Shown here piece by piece: positions 1 to 8,057 of a DNA stretch of 49,032 nucleotides. How positions within the stretch are numbered: the stretch's first letter is position 1; each line of letters opens with the position of its first letter. The position numbers and the translations under genes were made by a program. Source of the DNA: an uncultured bacterium (lineage in GTDB: Bacteria; Verrucomicrobiota; Lentisphaeria; Victivallales; UBA1829); contig CACZEK010000020.1 in NCBI GenBank assembly GCA_902780135.1, positions 1 to 49,032 of the forward strand. Reading direction: 5' to 3'. The notes beneath the pieces are model-generated. The model worked only from the letters and a program-made list of their open reading frames with translations. It ran no database searches and was not told the origin of the DNA.

Positions 1-1
1 C

Positions 2-658
2 CTCACCGACCGCAAAGGCTGGATCCGCTTCAAGACCGGCGACGTCGTGAACTCCCTGGAAAAGGCGAAAAACACCCTCACGCAGCGCGTGTTCGGCCCC
101 GCCTCCACCGCCGAGATCAAGATCGACACGAAGAATATGAAGGACGGCGACTATGCCGGACTCTCCTCCTTCCAGAGCCAGTGGGGCTTCGTCGGCGTCA
201 AGATGGCGGACGGCAAGAAGACCATCGTCATGTGCACCCCGGCTGGCGGCGGCGGTCGCGGCCGCGGCGGACGTCCCGGCGGTTTCGGCGGCGGCCCCGG
301 CGGCCCCGGACAGCAGCAGCCCCAGCAGCCGCAGGCGGCTATGAACGAAGTCGCCTCCGTCCCGCTCGACGGCGACATCGCCTATCTCCGCGTGGAAGTC
401 GACGTTGCTCCGGTCGGCGCGCCCGCCGAAGACGAATACAAGCTCAACATCCGCAGAAAAGACCAGTCCTTCTTCTACTACAGCAAGGACGGCAAGACCT
501 GGACGCGCATCGGCAACGCCATCAACATGCCCTACAGCATGCCCCACTTCATGGGCTACCGTTTCGGCATCTTCAACTTCGCCACGAAGGAAGCCGGCGG
601 CTTTGTCGACGTCGACTACTTCCGCATCGGCACCGACCTCTCCCCCGAGAGCAAGTGA
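2..658 (+). CDS. GH43-like exported enzyme, C-terminal beta-sandwich (5' partial)
   Basis: The reading frame is open from base 2, so the start lies before the window. What remains resembles the concanavalin-like C-terminal module of GH43 beta-xylosidases and arabinofuranosidases: a stretch starting NTLTQRVFGP, then DYAGLSSFQSQWGFVGV, a middle strand YLRVEVDV, and the closing GGFVDVDYFRIG. This module packs against the catalytic propeller and shapes the substrate site; the catalytic residues are outside the window. An insert of about 30 residues rich in Gly, Arg, Pro and Gln (around bases 241-340) interrupts the module and is unusual for the family. A terminator follows directly. A role in xylan or arabinan breakdown is inferred. 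Confidence 0.7.
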   Translation, partial: LTDRKGWIRFKTGDVVNSLEKAKNTLTQRVFGPASTAEIKIDTKNMKDGDYAGLSSFQSQWGFVGVKMADGKKTIVMCTPAGGGGRGRGGRPGGFGGGPGGPGQQQPQQPQAAMNEVASVPLDGDIAYLRVEVDVAPVGAPAEDEYKLNIRRKDQSFFYYSKDGKTWTRIGNAINMPYSMPHFMGYRFGIFNFATKEAGGFVDVDYFRIGTDLSPESK

Positions 659-717
659 CCTGAAGCTGAACGATTCCAGCTTGTGATTTTGGCCGGGCTC
701 CCTCGCGGAGTCCGGCC
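651..717 (+). repeat. 67-base direct repeat, copy A
   Basis: Matches 1810-1876 at 64 of 67 positions (differences at 659, 660 and 686). It contains the last codons and stop of the upstream gene and a terminator hairpin. The two copies frame the nuclease gene at 847-1797. Confidence 0.95.
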
Positions 718-731
718 ATTATCGTTTTTTT
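691..731 (+). terminator. Intrinsic terminator after the GH43-like gene
   Basis: An 11-pair stem GGCCGGGCTCC / GGAGTCCGGCC (691-701 with 707-717, one G-U pair) has a CTCGC loop. It is followed at 725-731 by seven T. Confidence 0.85.
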
Positions 732-751
732 GACATCCCGAAAAAAGCTGT

Positions 752-779
752 TTGCATTTCGGAAAAGACAAAGTATAGT
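752..779 (+). promoter_or_regulatory. Promoter of the nuclease gene
   Basis: -35 TTGCAT (752-757), 16-base spacer, -10 TATAGT (774-779). The expected transcript start near 786 leaves about 60 bases of leader and rules out start codons before 780. Confidence 0.75.
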
Positions 780-846
780 AGATGAAAAACCTCTTTTTCT
801 GATTTATCCTATAAAAAAACGAATAAACCTCAACCCAATTCATCCT

Positions 847-1797
847 ATGAGCCATAGACAAGACTTTCTCAAACGAATCGAGGCCCTGGAGATATCCAGA
901 AAATTGATTGACGACGAAATCAAACGAATCAAGGCTCTGGAGACATCCAGGCAATTCTTTGACGACAAAATCGCCTTGACAAAGCTTTCGCTTGAACAGC
1001 TTGAAGCCGAGCAGGAAGCTATCTGGAAAGAAAACCAGTATGTCAAGGACCCGGCGACCAGGCCTCTTGCGGAATACTGCCGTTCACTTGGATATTCCAT
1101 TGTCGGATGCCAGATACAAGAGCCTGAATCCGAATTCTATCCCATAGCCAAGAAAATCTGGAAGTTCCGAGAGGATGCCGTGCCGTTCTTGAAAGAATTG
1201 TACAAAAGGCATGGCGACAAGGATGGATTCAGCTATTCGATTGCCGAGCTGCCTCCCGACAGAAAGACCGATTTTCTTAACATCTGCACGAAGATGAAGA
1301 AGAACGGATGGATTTCATACACCCAAAACAAAAGCAAGACGGAACTTCTCGTCACATCTTCCATCCCAAAGAAGAATAAGAGTTTTCTCAATGGCGGATG
1401 GGCGGAGAATGTCAACAGGTATCTCGTGAACAAGGTGCTGACCGATTATTCCGCAAATCACAAAAAAACAATCAAGTACCGGGTGTTCTGGGACGTCAAG
1501 CTGAAGCTTCTGGAGTCGGAAAATAACAATCTCAACGACATGCAGCTGGACATCGTGGTGCAAATCAACGACCGATTCTACGTTTTCGAGACGAAATCTG
1601 GGACACTTGGAATTCAGAAATGGGTGGAAAGAGCTGAAATCTTCAATCGGGACGGCAACCGGTTCCTGACCTGCTGCATAGATTATTCCTCGGTCGATCC
1701 AAAACTCTTCCAGCCTTATAGTCTTCTTTCGCTTGAACATCTTGAAGAACAGCTCATTGCGTTGCTGGACCTCGATTTTCCGCAGTCCGACGCATGA
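847..1797 (+). CDS. Coiled-coil PD-(D/E)XK nuclease, DUF1887/Card1-like C-terminal domain
   Basis: Protein of 316 residues. Residues 8-60 form a coiled coil with a 17-residue internal duplication, visible in the DNA as 874-924 and 925-975. Residues about 110-170 look like a winged helix. The C-terminal part has the nuclease pattern of the DUF1887/Card1 family: GGWAE (E187), LDIVV (D235) and FETKSG (E248, K250), so the metal-binding and catalytic residues appear intact. No CARF-type Rossmann sensor is present, unlike Card1. The start at 847 follows from the promoter at 752-779; the ribosome site is weak. The gene stands alone between two direct repeats and is less GC-rich than its neighbours, which suggests acquisition. 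DNA or RNA cleavage, possibly defensive, is inferred. Confidence 0.7.
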   Translation: MSHRQDFLKRIEALEISRKLIDDEIKRIKALETSRQFFDDKIALTKLSLEQLEAEQEAIWKENQYVKDPATRPLAEYCRSLGYSIVGCQIQEPESEFYPIAKKIWKFREDAVPFLKELYKRHGDKDGFSYSIAELPPDRKTDFLNICTKMKKNGWISYTQNKSKTELLVTSSIPKKNKSFLNGGWAENVNRYLVNKVLTDYSANHKKTIKYRVFWDVKLKLLESENNNLNDMQLDIVVQINDRFYVFETKSGTLGIQKWVERAEIFNRDGNRFLTCCIDYSSVDPKLFQPYSLLSLEHLEEQLIALLDLDFPQSDA

Positions 1798-1809
1798 ACC
1801 TCGCCGAGT

Positions 1810-1876
1810 GCAAGTGATTTGAAGCTGAACGATTCCAGCTTGTGACTTTGGCCGGGCTCCCTCGCGGAGTCCGGCC
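1810..1876 (+). repeat. 67-base direct repeat, copy B
   Basis: Near-identical copy of 651-717, displaced by 1159 bases. It lies 12 bases after the nuclease stop codon and supplies that gene with the same terminator as the upstream gene. Confidence 0.95.
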
Positions 1877-1881
1877 TTTTT
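1850..1881 (+). terminator. Intrinsic terminator after the nuclease gene
   Basis: The same 11-pair hairpin as at 691-717 (1850-1860 with 1866-1876), followed by TTTTT. Confidence 0.85.
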
Positions 1882-1905
1882 GTACCATAAAAAGATTGAT
1901 TCTGT

Positions 1906-1933
1906 TTGTTTTTCGGAAAAAAGGATGTATAGT
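1906..1933 (+). promoter_or_regulatory. Promoter of the membrane protein gene at 1975
   Basis: -35 TTGTTT (1906-1911), 16-base spacer, -10 TATAGT (1928-1933). Confidence 0.7.
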
Positions 1934-1974
1934 AGAGGTCAGGAGAACAATCAACCAAAGAAAACGAACCGAAC

Positions 1975-2574
1975 ATGTACGAAGACGAGAAAAACGCGCG
2001 GGAATCGGCAGCCCCTTCCGCCAAAGACAGGGGAAAGGGAGCGAAAATGTCCCCGGGGCTAAAGATCGCGCTTTGGATCGTCCTGACGATCCTGTTTTTA
2101 TGGGGGTATTATACCGCTGCCTGCGCCGTGGCTTTTCTCAGGATCGGCTTCGTGGGGAAAACGGCGGAAAGGATCGACAGCGCCATAGCCGTTCGGAAGA
2201 TCCTGACGGACAATCCTTCCGTTTTTTTCACGGGGGAAGCCGATGTCGCTTATGCGTGCGGCATGGCTCCGGAAATGCGCCGGTGGAACGGCTGGTATTA
2301 TGCGTTGCGGTTCTTTACCTTCACGCTCGGGAAGGACGCCATGGAATGGAACATCTATCTCTTCACCGAAAAGGAGGAAGATGCGGAAAAGATCAGGAGG
2401 GAACTGGCATCCAGGATCTCCGAACTGGACGAAAAAGATAAAAATGTCCTGTGCGTCAGAAAATATCATGTCTATTTCTATCACGCATACCCGGCCCCGA
2501 GCACGTGGGATCCCGACGAGTTCGCCGAATTGCCTTCCTACGCGGATTACAGACTGAATCTCGACGATCTGTAG
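1975..2574 (+). CDS. Unknown single-pass membrane protein
   Basis: 199 residues, not recognised. A charged N-terminal tail (residues 1-27) precedes one clear membrane segment at about 28-52 (LKIALWIVLTILFLWGYY). The remaining 145 residues are soluble and mixed in character, with a charged helix around 128-155 (KEEDAEKIRRELASRISELD). The N-terminus has no signal-peptide cleavage pattern, so it is probably a signal anchor. It has its own promoter about 40 bases upstream of the start and no clear partner gene. Confidence 0.75.
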   Translation: MYEDEKNARESAAPSAKDRGKGAKMSPGLKIALWIVLTILFLWGYYTAACAVAFLRIGFVGKTAERIDSAIAVRKILTDNPSVFFTGEADVAYACGMAPEMRRWNGWYYALRFFTFTLGKDAMEWNIYLFTEKEEDAEKIRRELASRISELDEKDKNVLCVRKYHVYFYHAYPAPSTWDPDEFAELPSYADYRLNLDDL

Positions 2575-2987
2575 GATTATCAGAGGCATTTTACCCTCGA
2601 ATCATGAAAAAAGAACGGTTTTTATTCTACAATTGACTTAAAATGAGGAGAAGTTACGCTATTTTAAACGTTGAGTTTAAATTGGAGGACATCTTATCCT
2701 GTTTTTAAGGAAATGTGCATACCTTTTGCATTTTTTTCGGAAGCCGGGTGTATCTTGTTTCCAAAGACCGGATTACCAGGAAAAGCCGGAGTGCCCGTAA
2801 AGATTTCCGGTTCCGCCCATTTTTCAAGCGGAATTGTGCAGAAAGGCGGAATGATTGTGCAGGAAGCGGGAGAAACCGCCTCATTTTCGCAAAAAATCAC
2901 GCGCGCGTTTGATTGTTGCGGATTCGCAATGTATATTATTCCCGGACTCACACGCACAAACACACGGTTATCCTCAGGAGACTTGAC
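2575..2987 (+). other. Intergenic region, 413 bases
   Basis: No gene is supported here. Short frames occur but lack ribosome sites. The only clear signal is the promoter at 2909-2937 near the right end. Confidence 0.6.
2909..2937 (+). promoter_or_regulatory. Promoter of the UDP-sugar pyrophosphorylase operon
   Basis: -35 TTGATT (2909-2914), 17-base spacer, -10 TATATT (2932-2937). Confidence 0.75.
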
Positions 2988-4415
2988 ATGCAGGAAACCC
3001 TCAGAAAACGCATCGAAGCCGCCGGACAGGCGCATCTGCTGTCGCACTACGACGCCGCGGACGCCGCCGCGCAGGCGAAACTCGAAGCCCAGTTCGGCGC
3101 GATCGACTGGGAAGCCCTCCCCGGCCTCATCGCCGGATACGTCCTGAAACGCCCCGAGACCGCCATTCCCGCCGACCTCGCGCCAGCCCCGTTCTTCCCG
3201 TTCCCGGCGAAGACCGCCGAACAGAAAAAGCTGTACGCCGAGGCGGTCGCGAAGGGCGTGGAAGTCCTCCGCGCGGGCAAAGTCGCGGCGCTCACGGTCG
3301 CGGGCGGACAGGGCACGCGCCTCGGATTCGACGGGCCGAAGGGGACATACCCGATCACGCCCGTCCTGCACAAGACGCTCTTCCAGTATTTCGCCGAATC
3401 CATCGGCCGCCTCTCCGAAAAATACGGTGCGCCGCTCACCTGGTACATCATGTGCAGCGAGCTGAACGCCGCCCCGACGAAGGAATTCTTCGAGAAGAAC
3501 AAGTTCTTCGGGCTCGCCGACGGCCAGGTCCGCTTCTTCGTTCAGGGCACCATGCCCGCCATCGGGCTTGACGGCAAGCTCATCATCGGCGCGAAGGATT
3601 CCCTCGCACTCTCCCCGAACGGGCACGGCGGCACGCTGCTCGCGCTCCGCGCCTCGGGCTGCCTCGACCGCATGGCGGCGGACGGCGTGGAATACCTCTC
3701 GTATTTCCAGGTGGACAATCCGCTGGTGCCGATCGCCGATCCGCTGTTCATCGGCCTGCACATCCTCGAAGGCTCGCAGATCAGCAGCCGCATGCTGCCG
3801 AAGACCAGCCCGACCGAGAAGCTCGGCAATTTCTGCCTCTCCGGCGGCCGCCTGCACGTGATCGAATACAGCGACATGCCGCTGGAGCTCGCCGAACGCC
3901 TCAATCCGGACGGCACGCTGGCGTTCCTCTCCGGCAGCCCCGCCATCCACATCATCAGCCGCACGTTCATCGAATCGCTCACGCAGGACGGCACGCTGAA
4001 GCTCCCGTGGCACCGCGCGGACAAGAAGGTCCCGTACCTCGCCGCCGACGGCACGGTCGTGAAGCCCGGGTCCGCGAACGCGGTCAAGCTCGAATCGTTC
4101 ATCTTCGACGCGCTCCCGATGGCGGAACGCGCCATCGTGGTGGAAGGCTGCCGCAGGGAGATGTTCGGTCCGACCAAGAACGCCACCGGCGTCGACTCCG
4201 CCGAATCCTGCCGCGCCATGCTCGTGGAACGCGACGCGCGCCGCCTCGGCCTCGCCGGAGTGCAGGTCCCGCGCAATTCCGACGGCACGCCCGCCGCGCT
4301 CGTCGAGATCTCGCCCCGCTGCGTCGTCGACGACGCCGACGCGGCGGAATACTTCCGCGCGAATCCCGTCGCGGAGCCCATTCAACCCGGACAGGAAAGG
4401 GCTTTCGGAAAATGA
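2988..4415 (+). CDS. UDP-sugar pyrophosphorylase, UAP1/UDPGP type
   Basis: 475 residues of the UDPGP family, which makes UDP-sugars from UTP and a sugar 1-phosphate in the cytoplasm. The nucleotide-binding loop is VAGGQGTRLGFDGPKGTYPI. Further family landmarks are WYIMCSELN, FFVQGTMPAI, SPNGHGGT, YFQVDNPL and VKLESFIFDALP. The overall pattern is closer to the eukaryotic-type UDP-N-acetylglucosamine pyrophosphorylase (UAP1) than to bacterial GlmU or GalU, so UDP-GlcNAc is the likely product; UDP-glucose or UDP-galactose cannot be excluded. The start at 2988 has CAGGAG seven bases upstream and a promoter about 50 bases further up. The stop overlaps the next start (ATGA). Confidence 0.85.
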   Translation: MQETLRKRIEAAGQAHLLSHYDAADAAAQAKLEAQFGAIDWEALPGLIAGYVLKRPETAIPADLAPAPFFPFPAKTAEQKKLYAEAVAKGVEVLRAGKVAALTVAGGQGTRLGFDGPKGTYPITPVLHKTLFQYFAESIGRLSEKYGAPLTWYIMCSELNAAPTKEFFEKNKFFGLADGQVRFFVQGTMPAIGLDGKLIIGAKDSLALSPNGHGGTLLALRASGCLDRMAADGVEYLSYFQVDNPLVPIADPLFIGLHILEGSQISSRMLPKTSPTEKLGNFCLSGGRLHVIEYSDMPLELAERLNPDGTLAFLSGSPAIHIISRTFIESLTQDGTLKLPWHRADKKVPYLAADGTVVKPGSANAVKLESFIFDALPMAERAIVVEGCRREMFGPTKNATGVDSAESCRAMLVERDARRLGLAGVQVPRNSDGTPAALVEISPRCVVDDADAAEYFRANPVAEPIQPGQERAFGK

Positions 4416-4750
4416 TCAAGATCATCCCGCTCAGCGAGGACGACATCCTCTTCGACGAAAAAGCCGCGGCCGAAGCGCTCAACAAGGCGGCGCGCCGCCT
4501 GAGACCGGTGCGCTTCACGGGACTCTGCCCCATCGGACGCCAGATCCTCTTCGTGTTCAACGAGTGCACCGCGGACGAGGACGACTCGGACGCGAAGTTC
4601 GTGTTTTCCCGGCTCCCGTCGCGCGATTTCGACGAGGTCTCGGCGACGTTTCTCAGCCGCTACACGGGCGGTTTCGACACGCTCGGCACGTTCTTCATCG
4701 GCGACGACCTCTGGGCGCTTTTCAAACGCCTGCCGGGAAACAATGCCTGA
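4412..4750 (+). CDS. Unknown small protein in the UAP-yraN operon
   Basis: 112 residues, not recognised. It starts MIKIIPLSEDDILFDEKAAA and looks soluble, without signal peptide or membrane segment. An acidic patch TADEDDSDAK lies near residues 51-60. It overlaps both neighbours (ATGA with the upstream gene, eight bases with yraN), so translational coupling within one transcript is likely. The position between a nucleotide-sugar enzyme and yraN does not reveal a function. Confidence 0.75.
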   Translation: MIKIIPLSEDDILFDEKAAAEALNKAARRLRPVRFTGLCPIGRQILFVFNECTADEDDSDAKFVFSRLPSRDFDEVSATFLSRYTGGFDTLGTFFIGDDLWALFKRLPGNNA

Positions 4751-5264
4751 CGGCGTGACGGAAACGCCCGCGCCCCGGCAGTCCGCGCGGAAACGCTCCT
4801 GGCGGAAACGTCTCGGCGCGGCAGGAGAACGCGACGCCGCGCGTCTGCTCGGACAGATGGGATACACGGTCCTGCTGCGCGACTGCCGCACGCCGTACGG
4901 CGAACTCGACCTGGTCTGCCTCGACGGCGCGGCGTTCGTGTTCGTGGAGGTCAAGACGCGCTACTGCCATCTTCGCCAGTTCGGCAGACGTCCCGAACCG
5001 TGGCGACAGCTCTCCGACGCGCAGAAACGCCGCAACTTCCGCGCCGCGGTCTCGTTCCTGCACGACCTCGGCGACGCCGCCGCGAACCGCCGTTACCGCT
5101 TCGACCTCGTCGAAGTCCTGCGCGGTCCCTTCGGCCCGCTCGCCATCCGGCATCACGTCAACTTCATGGGGCGTCCCACGTACTCGAAACAGGGCATCCC
5201 CGGGCGAGTCTTCCGCCGCAGGGCGAACGCCGCCACGCAGTCCATGTTCTTCCCGGTCGAATGA
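4743..5264 (+). CDS. yraN: UPF0102 family endonuclease-like protein YraN
   Basis: 173 residues, longer than the usual 115-130 because of an N-terminal basic extension and a C-terminal tail after about residue 130. The core carries the family signature: AAGERDAARLL, then YGELDLV and FVFVEVKTR, the D and ExK of a PD-(D/E)XK nuclease fold, followed by DAQKRRNF. The in vivo role of YraN is not settled; links to recombination have been proposed. It is the last gene of the three-gene operon that starts at 2988. Confidence 0.85.
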   Translation: MPDGVTETPAPRQSARKRSWRKRLGAAGERDAARLLGQMGYTVLLRDCRTPYGELDLVCLDGAAFVFVEVKTRYCHLRQFGRRPEPWRQLSDAQKRRNFRAAVSFLHDLGDAAANRRYRFDLVEVLRGPFGPLAIRHHVNFMGRPTYSKQGIPGRVFRRRANAATQSMFFPVE

Positions 5265-5327
5265 CCGTGCCCGCCGTCCCCGGAAGCGCCGCGGGCGGCT
5301 CATTTTCGTTTTTTTTTGCTTTTCGCC

Positions 5328-5356
5328 TTGATTTTATCCGGAAAACGGAGTATAGT
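5328..5356 (+). promoter_or_regulatory. Promoter of tRNA-Ser
   Basis: -35 TTGATT (5328-5333), 17-base spacer, -10 TATAGT (5351-5356), about 25 bases before the tRNA. Confidence 0.8.
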
Positions 5357-5380
5357 ATAAAACATTTTTTGAACTGATGC

Positions 5381-5472
5381 GGAGAGATGCCTGAGTGGCC
5401 GAAAGGAACGGTTTGCTAAACCGTCGTAGGGGTCAAACTCTACCGGGGGTTCGAATCCCCCTCTCTCCGCCA
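5381..5472 (+). tRNA. tRNA-Ser (GCT)
   Basis: The acceptor stem GGAGAGA pairs with TCTCTCC; discriminator G and CCA are encoded. The anticodon loop TTGCTAA gives GCT, reading AGC/AGU. The long variable arm is typical of class II serine tRNA. A run of seven T follows at 5474-5480. Confidence 0.95.
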
Positions 5473-5504
5473 TTTTTTTAGAATGACGACACGAGGAGAA
5501 AAAC

Positions 5505-6032
5505 ATGAAACTCCGCATCCTGGTTCTCCTTCTTCTTCCCCTGACCTTCGCGCTGGGCGCATGCCGTTCGTCCGAGGTCGTCTCCGATCCGTTCTTCGAG
5601 CCGTCCGAGTCCGACAAGCTCACGAAGGAAGAGACCGAAAGCATCATCTGGCACGCGAAGCACTTCATCGCGTCCAACAAGAACCTCCGCCTCGGCTCGC
5701 ACCACAGGAAGCTGATCCAGGACAACGACCCCGTGACGCGCGTTTTCTACAGCGGAAAAAAATACGGAAAGATCGAGCTGGAATGGCCGATCTCGTCCGA
5801 CACCGTGGTCCTGCTCTCCTCGCGCGGCGACCTGCTGTCCAAACGCCAGCCGTGGGTGCTGGAGATCATGTCCGGCAAACAGAAAGGCGGCCTGAGCGAC
5901 GCCGAGCTGGAACAGTGGCGCAACGTCGACACGGCGGACGAGTTCGAGGAGGACGCGGACGGCGGCGCGATGGAAACGCTCGGCGTGGAGCCGATCCCGG
6001 TCATTGAAAACGACGCGGACAGGGGAAAGTGA
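5505..6032 (+). CDS. Unknown lipoprotein
   Basis: 175 residues. The N-terminus MKLRILVLLLLPLTFALGAC is a type II signal peptide with lipobox LGAC, so Cys20 should be lipidated and the protein membrane-anchored. The mature part has no recognised domain; it contains a predicted helical region after residue 45 and an acidic tail (residues about 145-160). It begins 32 bases after tRNA-Ser without its own clear promoter, so read-through past the tRNA is possible. It ends four bases before the glycosyltransferase start and is probably cotranscribed with it, which hints at an envelope role. Confidence 0.75.
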   Translation: MKLRILVLLLLPLTFALGACRSSEVVSDPFFEPSESDKLTKEETESIIWHAKHFIASNKNLRLGSHHRKLIQDNDPVTRVFYSGKKYGKIELEWPISSDTVVLLSSRGDLLSKRQPWVLEIMSGKQKGGLSDAELEQWRNVDTADEFEEDADGGAMETLGVEPIPVIENDADRGK

Positions 6033-6036
6033 CGCG

Positions 6037-7569
6037 ATGAGCCGATCCCAGAATCCCGTCTCCGGTCCCGCCCCCGCGCCGCTCTTCTCCCGCCGCGGGT
6101 TCCTCTATCTCCTCGCCGTGCTCGCCCTGCTCCGGCTCGTCCTGAACTGCCTTATGCCGCTCATGGACCCCTCGGAGGCGCGTTACGCGCTGATCTGCAG
6201 GATTATGGCGGAGAGCGGGAACTACCTGGAGCCGAAACTCATCCACGACGGCGTCCTGATGAACTTCGAGGGGAAACCGCCGCTGAGCTTCCAGGCCGGG
6301 GCGGTCGCATGCCGCGTCTTCGGCACGAACCTCTTCGCCGTGCGCCTGCCGTCGTTCCTCTTCGCGGCTGGCCTGCTGGCCGTCCTGTACGGCGCGGTCC
6401 GCCGCATCAAAGGCGAAAGCATCGCGCAGCTCGGCGTCCTGCTCACGCTCTCCAGCCCGGTATTTTTCCTGTACGCCGGGATGTGCATGACCGACATGGC
6501 GCTGGCGTTCTGCGTGTGCTCCGCCGTCTTCGCCTACATGGTGTTCGACCACGAGACCGTCCGCCGCAACAAAAAGCTCGCGAGCCTCGGGTTTTTCGCC
6601 TCGCTGGGCGTGGGGATGCTGGTGAAGGGCCCGGTCGCCATCGCGCTGGCGGGGATGCCGGTCTTCCTCTTCGTCCTGCTCGGAAACCGCTGGCGCGACC
6701 TCAAAAATCACGCCTGGCTCCTCGGTTTCGCCGCCTTCTTCCTGATCGCAGCCCCGTGGTACGTCCTGATGCAGCGGGCGAACCCGGATTTCCTGCATTA
6801 TTTCTTCGTGAACGAGAATTTCAAGCGGTTCCTCTTCAAGGAATACGGCGACCAGTACGGCTCGGGACGCGAGACGTTCCGCGGGATGGCTCTCATCTGG
6901 TTCCTGCTCTCGAACCTGCCCGCCGTGCTGCTCGTGCTGATCCCCGCGTGTTCGAAGGAAGGGCGCGGCAAACTGGCGGATCTCCGGCGGAAAAGCGTTC
7001 TCAGGGACGACCTGCCCCTGCTCGGATTCCTCGCCATCACGCTCTTCTGGTGCCTCACGAGCCGCGTCCTGATCACCTACGTGCTCCCGACCGTGCCGTT
7101 CTTCTCCGTCTGGCTGGCGGACAGCCTGACCAAGTGGGGATACGCCGGGCGCGACGGTTTCCGCAAGGCGCTCCGGGCGGCGCTTCCGCTCGTCTGGTGC
7201 ATCGTCGGCGTGGCGTTCTCCCTGCTCTGGGTCGCGGCCGACCGCTGGACCGACAAGATGCCGGGCGATTTCTTCCGCGACTGCGCGGCGCTCATTCAGA
7301 ACGGGGAGTTCTACGTTTATCGCCGGACGCCCTATTCCGCACATTTCTACCTCGGCGACCGCGTGATCCCCCACCCGGACGAGGACGCGTCGGTCAGCGG
7401 ACCGGCGGCACGCCCGTATTTTCTGCTCAGCAGGAAACGCGACACGAAAAAATATCCTCTCGCGGAACCCCGCCGGGTGCTTCTGGAAAACGGCGTCTGG
7501 GCGCTTTACGCCCTGCCCGGCGACGGCGCGGAGCCGGCCGCGTCCGCACCTGAAGCGGAACAGAGATGA
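6037..7569 (+). CDS. ArnT-like membrane glycosyltransferase (GT39/GT83 type)
   Basis: 510 residues with about 11 hydrophobic segments in the first 390 and a soluble C-terminal tail. The first periplasmic loop has the family pattern DPSEARYALI, matching the catalytic acidic residue and the ExRY motif of ArnT/PMT enzymes, and KPPLSF follows. VKGPVAIALAG and APWYV are also typical. Such enzymes move a sugar from a polyprenyl-phosphate carrier onto lipid A or other envelope acceptors. The substrate cannot be read from the sequence. The start at 6037 follows AGGGGAAAG; a start further upstream would overlap the lipoprotein gene. Confidence 0.85.
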   Translation: MSRSQNPVSGPAPAPLFSRRGFLYLLAVLALLRLVLNCLMPLMDPSEARYALICRIMAESGNYLEPKLIHDGVLMNFEGKPPLSFQAGAVACRVFGTNLFAVRLPSFLFAAGLLAVLYGAVRRIKGESIAQLGVLLTLSSPVFFLYAGMCMTDMALAFCVCSAVFAYMVFDHETVRRNKKLASLGFFASLGVGMLVKGPVAIALAGMPVFLFVLLGNRWRDLKNHAWLLGFAAFFLIAAPWYVLMQRANPDFLHYFFVNENFKRFLFKEYGDQYGSGRETFRGMALIWFLLSNLPAVLLVLIPACSKEGRGKLADLRRKSVLRDDLPLLGFLAITLFWCLTSRVLITYVLPTVPFFSVWLADSLTKWGYAGRDGFRKALRAALPLVWCIVGVAFSLLWVAADRWTDKMPGDFFRDCAALIQNGEFYVYRRTPYSAHFYLGDRVIPHPDEDASVSGPAARPYFLLSRKRDTKKYPLAEPRRVLLENGVWALYALPGDGAEPAASAPEAEQR

Positions 7570-7572
7570 TCT

Positions 7573-7596
7573 TCCGCGTTTTCAGCGGACTTTTTT
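7573..7596 (+). terminator. Weak intrinsic terminator after the glycosyltransferase
   Basis: Short stem TCCGC / GCGGA (7573-7577 with 7585-7589) followed by ACTTTTTT. A second T-run at 7601-7607 strengthens it. Confidence 0.5.
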
Positions 7597-7618
7597 CGGC
7601 TTTTTTTGGATTCCGGGC

Positions 7619-7646
7619 TTGAATTCCCGCGCAAAGGGTGTATAGT
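7619..7646 (+). promoter_or_regulatory. Promoter of the tRNA-Gly/tRNA-Tyr operon
   Basis: -35 TTGAAT (7619-7624), 16-base spacer, -10 TATAGT (7641-7646). Confidence 0.8.
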
Positions 7647-7670
7647 AATAAATCCTCTTTGAGATTGCCT

Positions 7671-7744
7671 GCGGGTATAGTTCAACGGTAGAACATTAGC
7701 CTTCCAAGCTAATTGTGAGGGTTCGATTCCCTCTACCCGCTCCA
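7671..7744 (+). tRNA. tRNA-Gly (TCC)
   Basis: The acceptor stem GCGGGTA pairs with TACCCGC; anticodon loop CTTCCAA gives TCC; discriminator T and CCA are encoded. It is first in a two-tRNA operon. Confidence 0.95.
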
Positions 7745-7756
7745 AGAGCAGTTTCT

Positions 7757-7841
7757 GGTGGGGTTGCAGAGCGGTCAAATGCAGTAGACTGTAAATCTAC
7801 CGGCCATGCCTTCGATGGTTCGAATCCATCCCCCACCACCA
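7757..7841 (+). tRNA. tRNA-Tyr (GTA)
   Basis: The acceptor stem GGTGGGG pairs with CCCCACC; anticodon loop CTGTAAA gives GTA. A long variable arm is present and CCA is encoded. It lies 12 bases after tRNA-Gly. Confidence 0.95.
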
Positions 7842-7854
7842 TTTCGATTTTCCG

Positions 7855-7881
7855 ATCCGCATCCCCGATGCGGATTTTTTT
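7855..7881 (+). terminator. Terminator of the tRNA-Gly/tRNA-Tyr operon
   Basis: Perfect stem ATCCGCAT / ATGCGGAT (7855-7862 with 7868-7875) with a five-base loop, running into seven T. Confidence 0.9.
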
Positions 7882-8057
7882 ATGTCCGGATTCCGGCTTT
7901 TCTCCTCAGCGCGCCGTTGCTCCGGCATATCCGCCGCGCAGGGAAAAGAAAAAGTCGAAAAAAGCGCGGGGCACTCTTGAAAAAACCGCCTTGTCAGGCT
8001 ATTGTTATGTAGGATATCCTCATTTCACCAACAACAACCAGCAAACAGGATGCAACA

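Noticed and set aside
730..846. Upstream extension of the nuclease gene to a TTG at 730
   Set aside because: The extension would begin before the promoter -35 box and span the -10 box; the ATG at 847 fits the transcript.
2671..3147. Open frame of 158 codons upstream of the UDP-sugar pyrophosphorylase
   Set aside because: It overlaps the promoter and the start of the pyrophosphorylase gene in another frame, has no convincing ribosome site and resembles no protein.
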